Shown here one piece after another: positions 15,672 through 22,311 of a DNA stretch of 34,025 nt. Source of the stretch: a virus. The stretch's first letter is position 1. Each line of letters starts with the position of its first letter. Position numbers and translations under genes: made by a program. The stretch is taken from the IMG/VR virus record IMGVR_UViG_3300034103_000777, positions 1 through 34,025 of that record. The stretch is one strand, 5' to 3'. Under the pieces are notes generated by a model that was given only the letters and a program-made list of their open reading frames with translations, was not told the origin of the DNA and made no database searches.

Positions 15672-15894
15672 TTTCACTGCAATGGAAAATCGTTTCAAAG
15701 AAATTCAACGGGACGATGAACACTTTTACATGACCGATGGTATCAAAATAGTACCACGTGCAGGTTTAGAAATTTCAAACCAATGTCCATATGAGTACAA
15801 GTTGATTTTAGCCGATTGTATTGACAGGGGCTGGGTAAAGCCAGTAGCATATATTAAGACCAAAGAATTAATTTGGGAAGTATTAGAGCAATGA
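15661..15894 (+). CDS. Hypothetical small protein
   Basis: This 77-residue protein starts at ATG 15661, which overlaps the exonuclease stop; an internal ATG at 15682 is an alternative. No domain is recognised. It has two cysteines and a mixed alpha/beta look. Its stop overlaps the next start (ATGA). Confidence 0.6.
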   Translation: MNTNFTAMENRFKEIQRDDEHFYMTDGIKIVPRAGLEISNQCPYEYKLILADCIDRGWVKPVAYIKTKELIWEVLEQ

Positions 15895-16349
15895 AAAAGA
15901 TTTATTACATTAAAGAAGGACGCAAATATGTTCCAGTTGCAGAATATGATAACGAACTTTTGGACTCTTTTCCAAAGGGCACTCATTTGGTTATGGTTTA
16001 TCCCGGCGGAACTAGTCGCAGGTTCGGTATTGATCCTAACTATGCGGCTATGATTGCCGCCGGCAGAGTAGCAGAGGATGCCATCTGTCGTGCTATCAGC
16101 AAAGCCAGTGAGCTACGCCCAAAGAGTACACCTATTACAGAAGCACAACAAAAAGCATGGAAAAAGTTAGCCAAAGAAATGGGTGATGAACTAGGTACCT
16201 TATATGGGCTTAGTGTACGTGATTGTGCAGAGGCAGGTGTTAAGGCTATGATGGAAGAGGCCCAACAATTAATGACGAACCCATCTGTAAAGAAAGCATA
16301 CGAGCATTTCTTGTTGATGTGTGAGTTGACTAAAGATGAACATATTTGA
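15891..16349 (+). CDS. Hypothetical alpha-helical protein
   Basis: This 152-residue protein starts at ATG 15891, overlapping the preceding stop. It has an N-terminal beta segment (MKKIYYIKEGRKYVPVAEYD), the phrase LVMVYPGGTSRRFGIDP, then long helices rich in Ala, Lys and Glu. Several cysteines are scattered without a CxxC motif. It resembles conserved phage proteins of unknown role. No function is assigned. Confidence 0.65.
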   Translation: MKKIYYIKEGRKYVPVAEYDNELLDSFPKGTHLVMVYPGGTSRRFGIDPNYAAMIAAGRVAEDAICRAISKASELRPKSTPITEAQQKAWKKLAKEMGDELGTLYGLSVRDCAEAGVKAMMEEAQQLMTNPSVKKAYEHFLLMCELTKDEHI

Positions 16350-16548
16350 AATGAAGACGAGGGAAGAGATTATAACATCGATGTGTTATACATACCGACA
16401 TGATTACGGACTAAATAAAGATCCCAGTGATCCACCTTGGATAGCAGGGATGACTGAATCTGAACGAACAGGATTATGGCGTACAATGTCTCAAATTTTT
16501 GATAACGATATCATACCTTTTATGAAGATTAGGGAAGATAATGATTGA
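16336..16548 (+). CDS. Hypothetical small protein
   Basis: This 70-residue soluble protein has no recognised domain. It overlaps the upstream gene by 14 bases and the downstream gene by 8, fitting a translationally coupled run of small genes. Confidence 0.6.
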   Translation: MNIFEMKTREEIITSMCYTYRHDYGLNKDPSDPPWIAGMTESERTGLWRTMSQIFDNDIIPFMKIREDND

Positions 16549-16846
16549 TTTAAGCTTTAGCGTGAGAAACCCCTTTCACAACGAAAAGAAGAATCCATGG
16601 CGAGATTTGTATCAAGGTGAATGGTTGATAGGAAAGCACACATCATTGGAGATTGGATTTTTCAAGTATAACTACACACTGTTCAGTTTCGGATTGTCTA
16701 CTAATTTTATTGGTAGTGACCATGCTGGCCCCAGCTTTGAAATCAGTCTATTCGGATGGGAATTTAGAATCTCAATGCCTGATACAAGACATTGGAATTA
16801 CGATGAAAATCGATGGTACACTTACAAAGACGGAGAAAAAGAATGA
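16541..16846 (+). CDS. Hypothetical aromatic-rich beta protein
   Basis: This 101-residue protein is rich in Phe, Trp and Tyr, with alternating hydrophobic strands (TLFSFGLSTNFIGSD, FEISLFGWEFRIS). A small beta-sandwich fold is suggested. No family, signal or membrane segment is recognised. Confidence 0.6.
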   Translation: MIDLSFSVRNPFHNEKKNPWRDLYQGEWLIGKHTSLEIGFFKYNYTLFSFGLSTNFIGSDHAGPSFEISLFGWEFRISMPDTRHWNYDENRWYTYKDGEKE

Positions 16847-17301
16847 ATGCACTAGTTGCTAAACCGATCATCAAAGATCAATATTGGGTAGTCACTGACG
16901 GAGAACAAAAAGTAGGTAATGTTATTGCTGAAGGTTCTGGATTCGAAGTTAAAATAAACGGCGTAAGTCGTAGATTTGAAAACACCAGTGAACTAAAACA
17001 AAAGACTAGAATTCAATTTCAAACACTAAAAACTGATAGAAGTACAGCAAAGCTACCATTTGCAAATTACCCTACTAGTGGAAAAGTCTATAACTCTATG
17101 TTAGACATTAAGCGTAGATTGCATTTATATACAAAGACGGTTAAGAGCAAATGCTACTATGCGGCAGGCTGGTTTGCTATTAATCAGAACGGTAATTTTG
17201 AAACAATACTGTGTCCGAAGTATATATTTGTGCAACGATACCCTTATCACGGTCCTTTTAAAACTGAGGCCGAAGCGGAAAGCATGATAAATAATCTATG
17301 A
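16843..17301 (+). CDS. Hypothetical conserved-looking phage protein
   Basis: This 152-residue protein starts at ATG 16843, overlapping the previous stop by four bases; the open frame extends further upstream without a better start. It shows short beta strands (YWVVTDGEQKVGNVIAEG), then basic and aromatic stretches. The end GPFKTEAEAESMINN resembles the repeat-type tail common in small phage proteins. No function is assigned. Confidence 0.6.
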   Translation: MNALVAKPIIKDQYWVVTDGEQKVGNVIAEGSGFEVKINGVSRRFENTSELKQKTRIQFQTLKTDRSTAKLPFANYPTSGKVYNSMLDIKRRLHLYTKTVKSKCYYAAGWFAINQNGNFETILCPKYIFVQRYPYHGPFKTEAEAESMINNL

Positions 17302-17501
17302 TACACATCAAAAGGTTTATCGATAGGGTTTCTATGATAGAGAGTAAACAGGGCAGAGACTTTGTTATGCCGATTATTGAGGCGCGAGGCCTACGGGATG
17401 AATTAGCTAAGTTGTTAGCAGACCAGTATAAGAATCTTAGCGAAAAGAAACCTGATGAAGAACCTGTAATCAAAGTAGAAATCAAAGGCGGAAGTTTTTA
17501 A
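17298..17501 (+). CDS. Hypothetical small protein
   Basis: This 67-residue helical protein begins MIHIKRFIDR and has a charged middle. It overlaps the preceding stop (ATGA) and the following start. It is not recognised. Confidence 0.6.
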   Translation: MIHIKRFIDRVSMIESKQGRDFVMPIIEARGLRDELAKLLADQYKNLSEKKPDEEPVIKVEIKGGSF

Positions 17502-17806
17502 TGAGCAGATCACAACCCAAAGTCTTACTAGAATTAGTGGACAAGAAGACATACAAATGCGACCAAGTCGTTGAGGCCTCTGGCATTTGGGCTGTGTTTT
17601 ATGATGGACAACCTATCAATTTAAAGTCACAGCATTATCTAGATAACGCAACAACACCTAAGTATAAAAAGACAAGTTTCAGTAACCCCGGACATGCACG
17701 AAATTTATGCCGCAAATTAAACAATCAATTTAAGACGGATAAATTTACCGTTGTATTCATGAACTCGGGTAGTGTGGTATATCCAGATGACCAACAAGTC
17801 GATTAA
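17501..17806 (+). CDS. Hypothetical small protein
   Basis: This 101-residue protein begins with a strand-rich region (KVLLELVDKKTYKCDQVV, then GIWAVFYDGQPINLKSQ). Its second half is basic and contains FSNPGHARNLCRKLNNQFKT. No recognised domain. It overlaps both neighbours. Confidence 0.6.
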   Translation: MSRSQPKVLLELVDKKTYKCDQVVEASGIWAVFYDGQPINLKSQHYLDNATTPKYKKTSFSNPGHARNLCRKLNNQFKTDKFTVVFMNSGSVVYPDDQQVD

Positions 17807-18188
17807 ACAGCAAATAACTGAGGCTGTATTAGCAGAGATTCCAAAATCACATAGGATATACCACGAGCTACCAATTGAAGATGTAGTATTCAAATGGTGG
17901 CAAACTGGCAGACAAGAGGGATTGCGCTTGACTGAGATAGGACTCACTGCTTTTCAATTAGCAGAAATAGAATTCTATGATTATGAGTTTAAACAAGATG
18001 GACAAAGTTATCACAACTTTGTAATGGAATTAAACAAGAAAATAAAATGCCCATACTACATAGGGGTTAGTCAGAAAGAAAAGACCAAATCATTCTATAT
18101 AAGAATTTTTGACAGTAAAATAGCAATGATGCTAGGTCTATATGGGAACTTACAAGATTATCTAGCGTCAGTAAAAGTAAGAAGATAA
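17787..18188 (+). CDS. Hypothetical conserved-looking phage protein
   Basis: This 133-residue protein starts at ATG 17787; an in-frame GTG at 17772 is an alternative. Distinct segments are HELPIEDVVFKWWQTGRQEGLRL at about 25-47 and CPYYIGVSQKEKTKSFYIRIF, followed by MLGLYGNLQDYL. The alternation of helix and strand looks like a compact alpha/beta domain. No function is known to me. It ends the small-gene run and its stop lies one base from the stop of a convergent minus-strand gene. Confidence 0.65.
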   Translation: MTNKSIKQQITEAVLAEIPKSHRIYHELPIEDVVFKWWQTGRQEGLRLTEIGLTAFQLAEIEFYDYEFKQDGQSYHNFVMELNKKIKCPYYIGVSQKEKTKSFYIRIFDSKIAMMLGLYGNLQDYLASVKVRR

Positions 18189-18189
18189 A

Positions 18190-18681
18190 TTAATACCAAT
18201 GACCTTCGTTACGCATTCGTTTTATGAAGGTTAAATAAGTGCTACATACACCATAACATCTTAAGTTTACTGTACTCAGCATTCCCCTATCTTGAATCTC
18301 GGGTAAAAATATCACACTGTTATTATTAATAGGAACAGTCCCTGGAGTGATTAGTTTACCGTTGCTTGCAGTAGCATACGGTGGAGGTGGAGTAGATGCC
18401 TCAAAGATAAAATAGTTAGGATACAGATTAATTGACTGTGTTGTAAACCAGTCATATGTAGCTTGATCCTGACAACTAATCCAAAATCTATTACCTTGTA
18501 AATAAGCATCACTGACTTCAATAAGATCATTTGCAGTTCCTACATGAAGTTTGTTGTTGACTCTCCAAACATCTACCATACAAGAAAAACCATTGTTAAA
18601 CGCTGTTCCAATTTGATTGGGGGTGTTGGCTTTTTCGTAGTTTTGCCCGTCGTAAATTCCTTGATAAGATATGTATAACAT
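18190..18681 (-). CDS. Degenerate PLC-like/glycerophosphodiesterase-fold protein
   Basis: This 163-residue protein resembles the first part of the glycerophosphodiester phosphodiesterase barrel. GQNYEKANTPNQIGTAFNNG at 12-31 and MVDVWRVNNKLHVG at 35-48 mirror the family's ENT...A...G and E-x-D...HD blocks. The catalytic His of HRG is replaced by SYQG, E-x-D by MVD, and HD by GT, so no phosphodiesterase activity is expected. A Pro run (PPPP) sits near residue 97. The gene is alone on the minus strand, abuts the preceding plus gene's stop, and an ATAAATACT box ends two bases before its ATG without a ribosome site. A virion or adsorption role is a guess. Confidence 0.55.
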   Translation of the reverse strand: MLYISYQGIYDGQNYEKANTPNQIGTAFNNGFSCMVDVWRVNNKLHVGTANDLIEVSDAYLQGNRFWISCQDQATYDWFTTQSINLYPNYFIFEASTPPPPYATASNGKLITPGTVPINNNSVIFLPEIQDRGMLSTVNLRCYGVCSTYLTFIKRMRNEGHWY

Positions 18682-18683
18682 GT

Positions 18684-18692
18684 AGTATTTAT
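18684..18692 (-). promoter_or_regulatory. ATAAATACT late-type box
   Basis: On the minus strand, ATAAATACT resembles the T4 late promoter TATAAATA. It ends only two bases before the ATG of the gene at 18190-18681 and there is no Shine-Dalgarno sequence. The spacing is too short for a normal leader. Confidence 0.35.
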
Positions 18693-18791
18693 TAAAATGG
18701 GCAAGAACTTGTCAACGAAACAACAGGCTACCGCGTTATATATATGTAGACACAAAAATCTACGATTTCATAAACTTAAAGGAAACTTAAC

Positions 18792-19097
18792 ATGAAAAAT
18801 ATCGCAATCGCTCTTATCGCCTCTTTTGGTATCGCTACTGCCTTCGCTCAAGCTGCCAAGCAACCAGAAAATATTGGTAAAACAGCACCGGTCGTGGCCC
18901 CTGCTCCGGCAGCTCCAGCTGCGGCTCCGGCAGCTCCTGCAAAAGCTGAAGCACCAAAGACTGAAATGAAGTTGGCTAAGAAGAAGGAGGATGCTAAGGC
19001 TGCTCCCAAAGCAGATGCCACTAAAAGCCCTGTCCAGGACAAAAAGGCTGCAACAGCACCTGCTCCAAAAGCAGACGCAAAGCCAGCCGCTAAGTGA
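18792..19097 (+). CDS. Exported Ala/Pro/Lys-rich protein
   Basis: This 101-residue protein begins with a Sec signal peptide (MKNIAIALIASFGIATAFA, cleavage likely after AFA). The mature part is low in complexity: Ala/Pro repeats, then Lys/Ala blocks, with no cysteine. It should be periplasmic or outer-envelope associated in a Gram-negative host. The composition is markedly more GC-rich and repetitive than in neighbouring genes, and it resembles bacterial envelope proteins, suggesting acquisition from a host (inference). A ribosome site AAAGGAAA precedes the ATG. Its 3' part overlaps a second open frame. Confidence 0.65.
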   Translation: MKNIAIALIASFGIATAFAQAAKQPENIGKTAPVVAPAPAAPAAAPAAPAKAEAPKTEMKLAKKKEDAKAAPKADATKSPVQDKKAATAPAPKADAKPAAK

Positions 19098-19290
19098 AGT
19101 AGACTATAACGATGATGACTACGGTGAGGAGTTTGATCTTCATCGTAGTTATGGTAGACCTAAACTAATTAAAGCAAAGAATCTTTGGGATAATGATACA
19201 GAATTACCCGATCATATCACTAAACGACTGGCTGAGATTAGAGAGCAAGCTCTACAAAAATATCGTGAGACATGCTATAATAAGGCATAA
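18991..19290 (+). CDS. Acidic hypothetical protein in an overlapping +1 frame
   Basis: Up to 99 residues in the +1 frame relative to the exported protein, overlapping it by 107 bases. The part beyond the overlap (EVDYNDDDYGEEFDLHRS...) has normal protein composition, while the overlapped N-terminus is a frame-shifted reading of the Ala/Lys repeats. Start candidates are ATG 18991, with AAGGAGG placed directly against it, and ATG 19015; neither is convincing. It may instead be translated by frameshifting at the AAG TGA end of the upstream gene, or be the remnant of a gene whose start was displaced. Confidence 0.45.
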   Translation: MLRLLPKQMPLKALSRTKRLQQHLLQKQTQSQPLSEVDYNDDDYGEEFDLHRSYGRPKLIKAKNLWDNDTELPDHITKRLAEIREQALQKYRETCYNKA

Positions 19291-19351
19291 ATAAAGTAGT
19301 TAGAGTTCTACTTAAAAACTCAACACTTAAACACACACATAGGAGATAAAC

Positions 19352-19621
19352 ATGTTTAACACAGCAACTTACGCCTTTATTGACGGCGTTTCAGACTTCA
19401 AAAAGAAATTCGTAGAACAAACAGTTCAACACGAAGGCATCAAAAATGCAATGAATTCATTCGTTGATGCACAAGCAAAATATACTAAATCAGCCGCAGA
19501 TGCAGGAATGCAATCAGCTATGGCTTTGGGTATGATTTTCACAAGCAAAGATTTCTATACACAATTAGCTGACCAGTACAAAGCAATGGTTCCAGCTTTC
19601 AATCAAAAGAAGGCTAAGTAA
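19352..19621 (+). CDS. Hypothetical alpha-helical protein (phasin-like composition)
   Basis: This 89-residue, nearly all-helical protein is rich in Ala, Gln, Lys and Met, with aromatic residues spaced along the helices. The composition recalls phasin-type amphipathic proteins, but no motif proves this. It has a good AGGAGA ribosome site. It begins a tight run of five small genes ending at a terminator. Confidence 0.6.
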   Translation: MFNTATYAFIDGVSDFKKKFVEQTVQHEGIKNAMNSFVDAQAKYTKSAADAGMQSAMALGMIFTSKDFYTQLADQYKAMVPAFNQKKAK

Positions 19622-19623
19622 TC

Positions 19624-19788
19624 ATGAAACTTTTAGGAATGCTAATAGCGTTCCTAGGTTTCTCTACAGACACCTACGGAACAGCACTAGAAAAATACAT
19701 AGTAGGCAGAAACCCACAAGATGTGGGCGACATAGATCGTTTGACATACGAATTTCATCGCAAACAATCAGATTGGAGATTTCTATGA
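19624..19788 (+). CDS. Small protein with hydrophobic N-terminus
   Basis: A 54-residue frame beginning MKLLGMLIAFLGF and ending HRKQSDWRFL. It follows the previous stop after two bases and overlaps the next ATG by four bases. The first 14 residues could anchor it in the membrane or act as a short signal. Not recognised. Confidence 0.55.
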   Translation: MKLLGMLIAFLGFSTDTYGTALEKYIVGRNPQDVGDIDRLTYEFHRKQSDWRFL

Positions 19789-19859
19789 AAGAATTTTTTC
19801 GTAGTATACTTGAAGCCATTCAATCTTTTAAAGAATACAAAGCGAGTAAACTAAAATGA
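19785..19859 (+). CDS. 24-residue micropeptide
   Basis: A short frame (MKEFFRSILEAIQSFKEYKA...) forms a single amphipathic helix. It is linked by ATGA overlaps at both ends to its neighbours, which is the main support for translation. Function unknown. Confidence 0.4.
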   Translation: MKEFFRSILEAIQSFKEYKASKLK

Positions 19860-19975
19860 ACCAATGGCAACCGATGACCGACGAAGATTGGGAATGGGTT
19901 AATCATGGCACATTACCAAAACCCGTTGACATTCCAGTCAACACAAAATACAATAAACACACATACACTTTTTAA
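19856..19975 (+). CDS. 39-residue acidic/Trp-rich peptide
   Basis: A short frame starting MNQWQPMTDEDWEWVNHG, joined to the previous frame by an ATGA overlap. It is followed after ten bases by the next ATG, with AAGGAAAA as ribosome site. Not recognised. Confidence 0.45.
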   Translation: MNQWQPMTDEDWEWVNHGTLPKPVDIPVNTKYNKHTYTF

Positions 19976-19985
19976 GGAAAATAAA

Positions 19986-20258
19986 ATGACAGACTTTACA
20001 CCAAAAATGCCAGAAGTTAAATTTAACAAAAATGGTTATGAACTCAGAACAGATATCTTAGCTATGGCTAAAGACATGGTTCAATCAGAATATTCTATGA
20101 AATTTCATGGTTGGGAAATGAGTGCCAAGCGTGATGAAAAAACAGGTCAACTTGTATCTACAGTTGAAATGCCACAGTTCCCAGGTCTAGACAAGATCCT
20201 AGAGACTGCTGAAAAGATGTACGGATTTGTTAATCAAAGTACACAGTCTAAAAAGTAA
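19986..20258 (+). CDS. Hypothetical small protein
   Basis: This 90-residue protein starts at ATG 19986 after AAGGAAA; the longer open frame from 19905 runs through another gene. It is mostly helical and soluble (DILAMAKDMVQSEYSMKFHGWEMSAK). It is the last gene before an intrinsic terminator. It may form a pair with the 19352 gene, which has similar size and composition (inference). Confidence 0.6.
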   Translation: MTDFTPKMPEVKFNKNGYELRTDILAMAKDMVQSEYSMKFHGWEMSAKRDEKTGQLVSTVEMPQFPGLDKILETAEKMYGFVNQSTQSKK

Positions 20259-20278
20259 TACTGTTGTATTCAAACAAC

Positions 20279-20302
20279 AGCCCTGCTAGTCGGGGCTTTT
20301 TT
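20279..20302 (+). terminator. Intrinsic terminator
   Basis: AGCCC and GGGCT-type arms around TGCTAGTCG are followed by six T. A second hairpin (CTGTTGT/ACAACAG, 20261-20280) lies directly before it. It closes the 19352-20258 run and insulates the promoter at 20314. Confidence 0.8.
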
Positions 20303-20313
20303 GCATCCAAAAT

Positions 20314-20342
20314 TTGACAATAATTGGATTTGGGCTTATAAT
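20314..20342 (+). promoter_or_regulatory. Family promoter
   Basis: TTGACA (20314-20319), 17 bp containing GGATTTGGG, TATAAT (20337-20342), then ACATGTATTGA. It drives the 79-residue gene at 20373. Confidence 0.82.
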
Positions 20343-20372
20343 ACATGTATTGAATCGATAAAAGGAACTGAA

Positions 20373-20612
20373 ATGACTGAATTTGAATCTAAGTGCTACG
20401 GTATGTCTGAGTCTGATATCCGTACACAGTACATGGAAAGCATCACTGCTAAGTTTTCTGGTCTGGAAATGGTTGTGATGGGCATCATGAGTGACTGCCA
20501 AGAAATGATGGCAATGGGCACTGGCCCCCGCTCGGTTGAACACGTTCGTAAGCAAATGAACGTTGCTAAGTTCATCCTGTCTGAAATGATGGAAGCAAAG
20601 CAAGCGGCTTGA
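20373..20612 (+). CDS. Hypothetical Met-rich small protein
   Basis: This 79-residue helical protein starts at ATG 20373 after AAAGGAA; anything upstream is promoter. It is unusually Met-rich (14 Met) with a central MVVMGIMSDCQEMMAMG stretch. Having its own strong promoter and terminator suggests high early expression and perhaps a host-takeover role, but no function is recognised. Confidence 0.65.
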   Translation: MTEFESKCYGMSESDIRTQYMESITAKFSGLEMVVMGIMSDCQEMMAMGTGPRSVEHVRKQMNVAKFILSEMMEAKQAA

Positions 20613-20637
20613 CAATAAATCGGTTTGGGTCTATAAT
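20609..20637 (+). promoter_or_regulatory. Family promoter overlapping the upstream stop codon
   Basis: TTGACA (20609-20614) contains the TGA stop of the preceding gene. It is followed by 17 bp with CGGTTTGGG and TATAAT (20632-20637). It drives the gene at 20670. Confidence 0.82.
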
Positions 20638-20669
20638 ACATACATTCACTCGAAACAAAGGACAAACAA

Positions 20670-21314
20670 ATGGCTCGCTATCAACGCCCTGTTTTTAAGT
20701 TCAACGCCGACGATGTTTGGGCGGCAGCTTGTGCGGCCCAACGCATCAATGGTTCGTATGTCAAAATGGTGCCCGCCGATCAGAAGGGTGACACCAATCG
20801 TCAAATCGTTGACATGTTCCTGGGTCAGTCTGATCTGATTCAACAAGATGACCGTGACCTCGCTGAGAAGGTTCGCACGTACTACAAAGGCTTTACCTTT
20901 AAGATCCTGAAAGGTATCAAGCTAAGTGATTTTGACAACACCGCAATGGTTATCGCTAACCGTGATGTTATTGAGTCCAACTATGACCTCGCTGTCATTT
21001 GTTCTCTCCCTAGTTGCTATGAACGCGGTTTCAAGCGTGACCAACTGAACCAACGACTTGAGTTTGCTAATGGCGGCACCGTCGGTGTACCCGGCAATAA
21101 AATTCGCATTGAAGGTGCTGAGGTTATCAAGTGCAATTTTTCTCAACAATATAACACTCACTTTGTGTCCTGTATCACAAAGGAAGATCAAGTGGTGTTT
21201 TTTGCACTGCGCAAAGATGTACCGGTCGGTCAAGTTATCAACATCGAAGGTACTGTCAAGGTACATCGTGACCGTAACACTACTCAACTCAACCGTGCAA
21301 AGGTATATTTCTAA
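20670..21314 (+). CDS. Hypothetical protein, OB-fold-like C-terminus
   Basis: This 214-residue protein has no named family I can support. The N-terminal half is helical (VWAAACAAQRINGSYVKM...). The C-terminal half is strand-rich, ending GQVINIEGTVKVHRDRNTTQL, a pattern seen at the end of OB-type nucleic-acid-binding domains. Its own strong family promoter and its position near replication genes favour an early role. DNA or RNA binding is inferred, not shown. Confidence 0.6.
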   Translation: MARYQRPVFKFNADDVWAAACAAQRINGSYVKMVPADQKGDTNRQIVDMFLGQSDLIQQDDRDLAEKVRTYYKGFTFKILKGIKLSDFDNTAMVIANRDVIESNYDLAVICSLPSCYERGFKRDQLNQRLEFANGGTVGVPGNKIRIEGAEVIKCNFSQQYNTHFVSCITKEDQVVFFALRKDVPVGQVINIEGTVKVHRDRNTTQLNRAKVYF

Positions 21315-21520
21315 TGGAATTGCAACTTAAAACCGAGCGTCAACATAAAATTGCTGACTTTCTTTGGCAGGCACAGGATCAAGAAATGGTGAACTTGATT
21401 CTTAAAACATTTGGACATGATGCACACATCGTATACAATATGATGGTTGCATCTATACTAGATGATGATGAATCCACTGATGTAGCCGAACAGGTGTTGG
21501 ACAAGATTTTTAAGGAGTAA
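21314..21520 (+). CDS. Hypothetical small acidic protein
   Basis: This 68-residue helical protein has an acidic C-terminus (DDDESTDVAEQVLDKIFKE). Its start overlaps the upstream stop by one base (TAATG). Not recognised. Confidence 0.6.
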   Translation: MELQLKTERQHKIADFLWQAQDQEMVNLILKTFGHDAHIVYNMMVASILDDDESTDVAEQVLDKIFKE

Positions 21521-21522
21521 AT

Positions 21523-21930
21523 ATGGGACTCGATATGTATGCATACGCTGGTCGTTCCGGTCAACGTGATGAATTTTATGAGAAGGCTGTATGGAACGAA
21601 AATACCAAAGAGTTTGATAGTCCGGTTTCCAAACCCGTTGAACTTGCGTACTGGCGCAAACACCCTTCATTACATGGTTGGATGGAACAACTTGCGGAAC
21701 GAAAAAACCTAGAGTACAGTAGTTTCAACGGTGTTGAACTTGAACTAACTTGGGAAGACATTGACGGACTTGAACAAGCGATTCGTCATGGTCAGCTTCC
21801 ATTCACTGAGGGGTTCTTCTTTGGCGAGCCGGCTGATAATGTTTACTACGAAGAAGACCTCAAGTTTTGTGTTAATGCTAAGGCAGAATTGTTTTTGGGC
21901 CTCAAAGTATTTTACAATTCAAGTTGGTGA
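21523..21930 (+). CDS. Conserved 'MGLDMY' family protein of unknown function
   Basis: This 135-residue protein begins MGLDMYAYAG, the hallmark start of a family scattered through phages and bacteria whose function is not established. The middle contains YWRKHPSLHGWMEQLAE and the end a FFFGEPADNVYYEEDL segment followed by two predicted strands. It has an AAGGAG ribosome site and lies 2 bases after the previous stop. Confidence 0.65.
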   Translation: MGLDMYAYAGRSGQRDEFYEKAVWNENTKEFDSPVSKPVELAYWRKHPSLHGWMEQLAERKNLEYSSFNGVELELTWEDIDGLEQAIRHGQLPFTEGFFFGEPADNVYYEEDLKFCVNAKAELFLGLKVFYNSSW

Positions 21931-21933
21931 TAT

Positions 21934-22251
21934 ATGAGATTGATGTTAGGCACCAAAGACAATCCGAGTCTGCTAGTTGAACTTGAGCAAGAGCATTCAC
22001 CTATACATTTTGAATTTTATGTAGTCAACGGTGCTTGGGCAGGCACATTCTATAATGGATATGTAACTATCTGGCACCCAGATCGTCCTTGGACTAATCT
22101 AGATATGACTAACATTCTATCAGACAATCAAGATAGGTTACGAGGTGACTACCAAGAGGTGTTTGATAACTTCCACAACCCTGACTATGTTGCACCCAAG
22201 CCTAAAAAAGTAGTACTTCCTTCGGATTGGGACGATGATATTCCCTTTTAA
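21934..22251 (+). CDS. Hypothetical protein
   Basis: This 105-residue protein has beta-strand-rich segments (HFEFYVVNGAWAGTFYNGYV) and an acidic end (LPSDWDDDIPF), a tail type seen on phage replication accessory proteins. No domain is recognised. It is the last gene before the ligase promoter. Confidence 0.6.
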   Translation: MRLMLGTKDNPSLLVELEQEHSPIHFEFYVVNGAWAGTFYNGYVTIWHPDRPWTNLDMTNILSDNQDRLRGDYQEVFDNFHNPDYVAPKPKKVVLPSDWDDDIPF

Positions 22252-22254
22252 AGG

Positions 22255-22283
22255 TTGACAATAAATCGAACCGGTGCTATAAT
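22255..22283 (+). promoter_or_regulatory. Family promoter of the DNA ligase
   Basis: TTGACA (22255-22260), ATAAAT and an 11-bp remainder of the 17-bp spacer, TATAAT (22278-22283), then ACTTGTATAG. The TTTGGG core is replaced by AACCGG. Confidence 0.8.
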
Positions 22284-22311
22284 ACTTGTATAGATTGATT
22301 AAAGGATACAC

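Noticed and set aside
18895-18950. Short tandem Ala/Pro repeats considered as a CRISPR or iteron array
   Set aside because: The repeats follow codon periodicity of a low-complexity protein and have no spacers.
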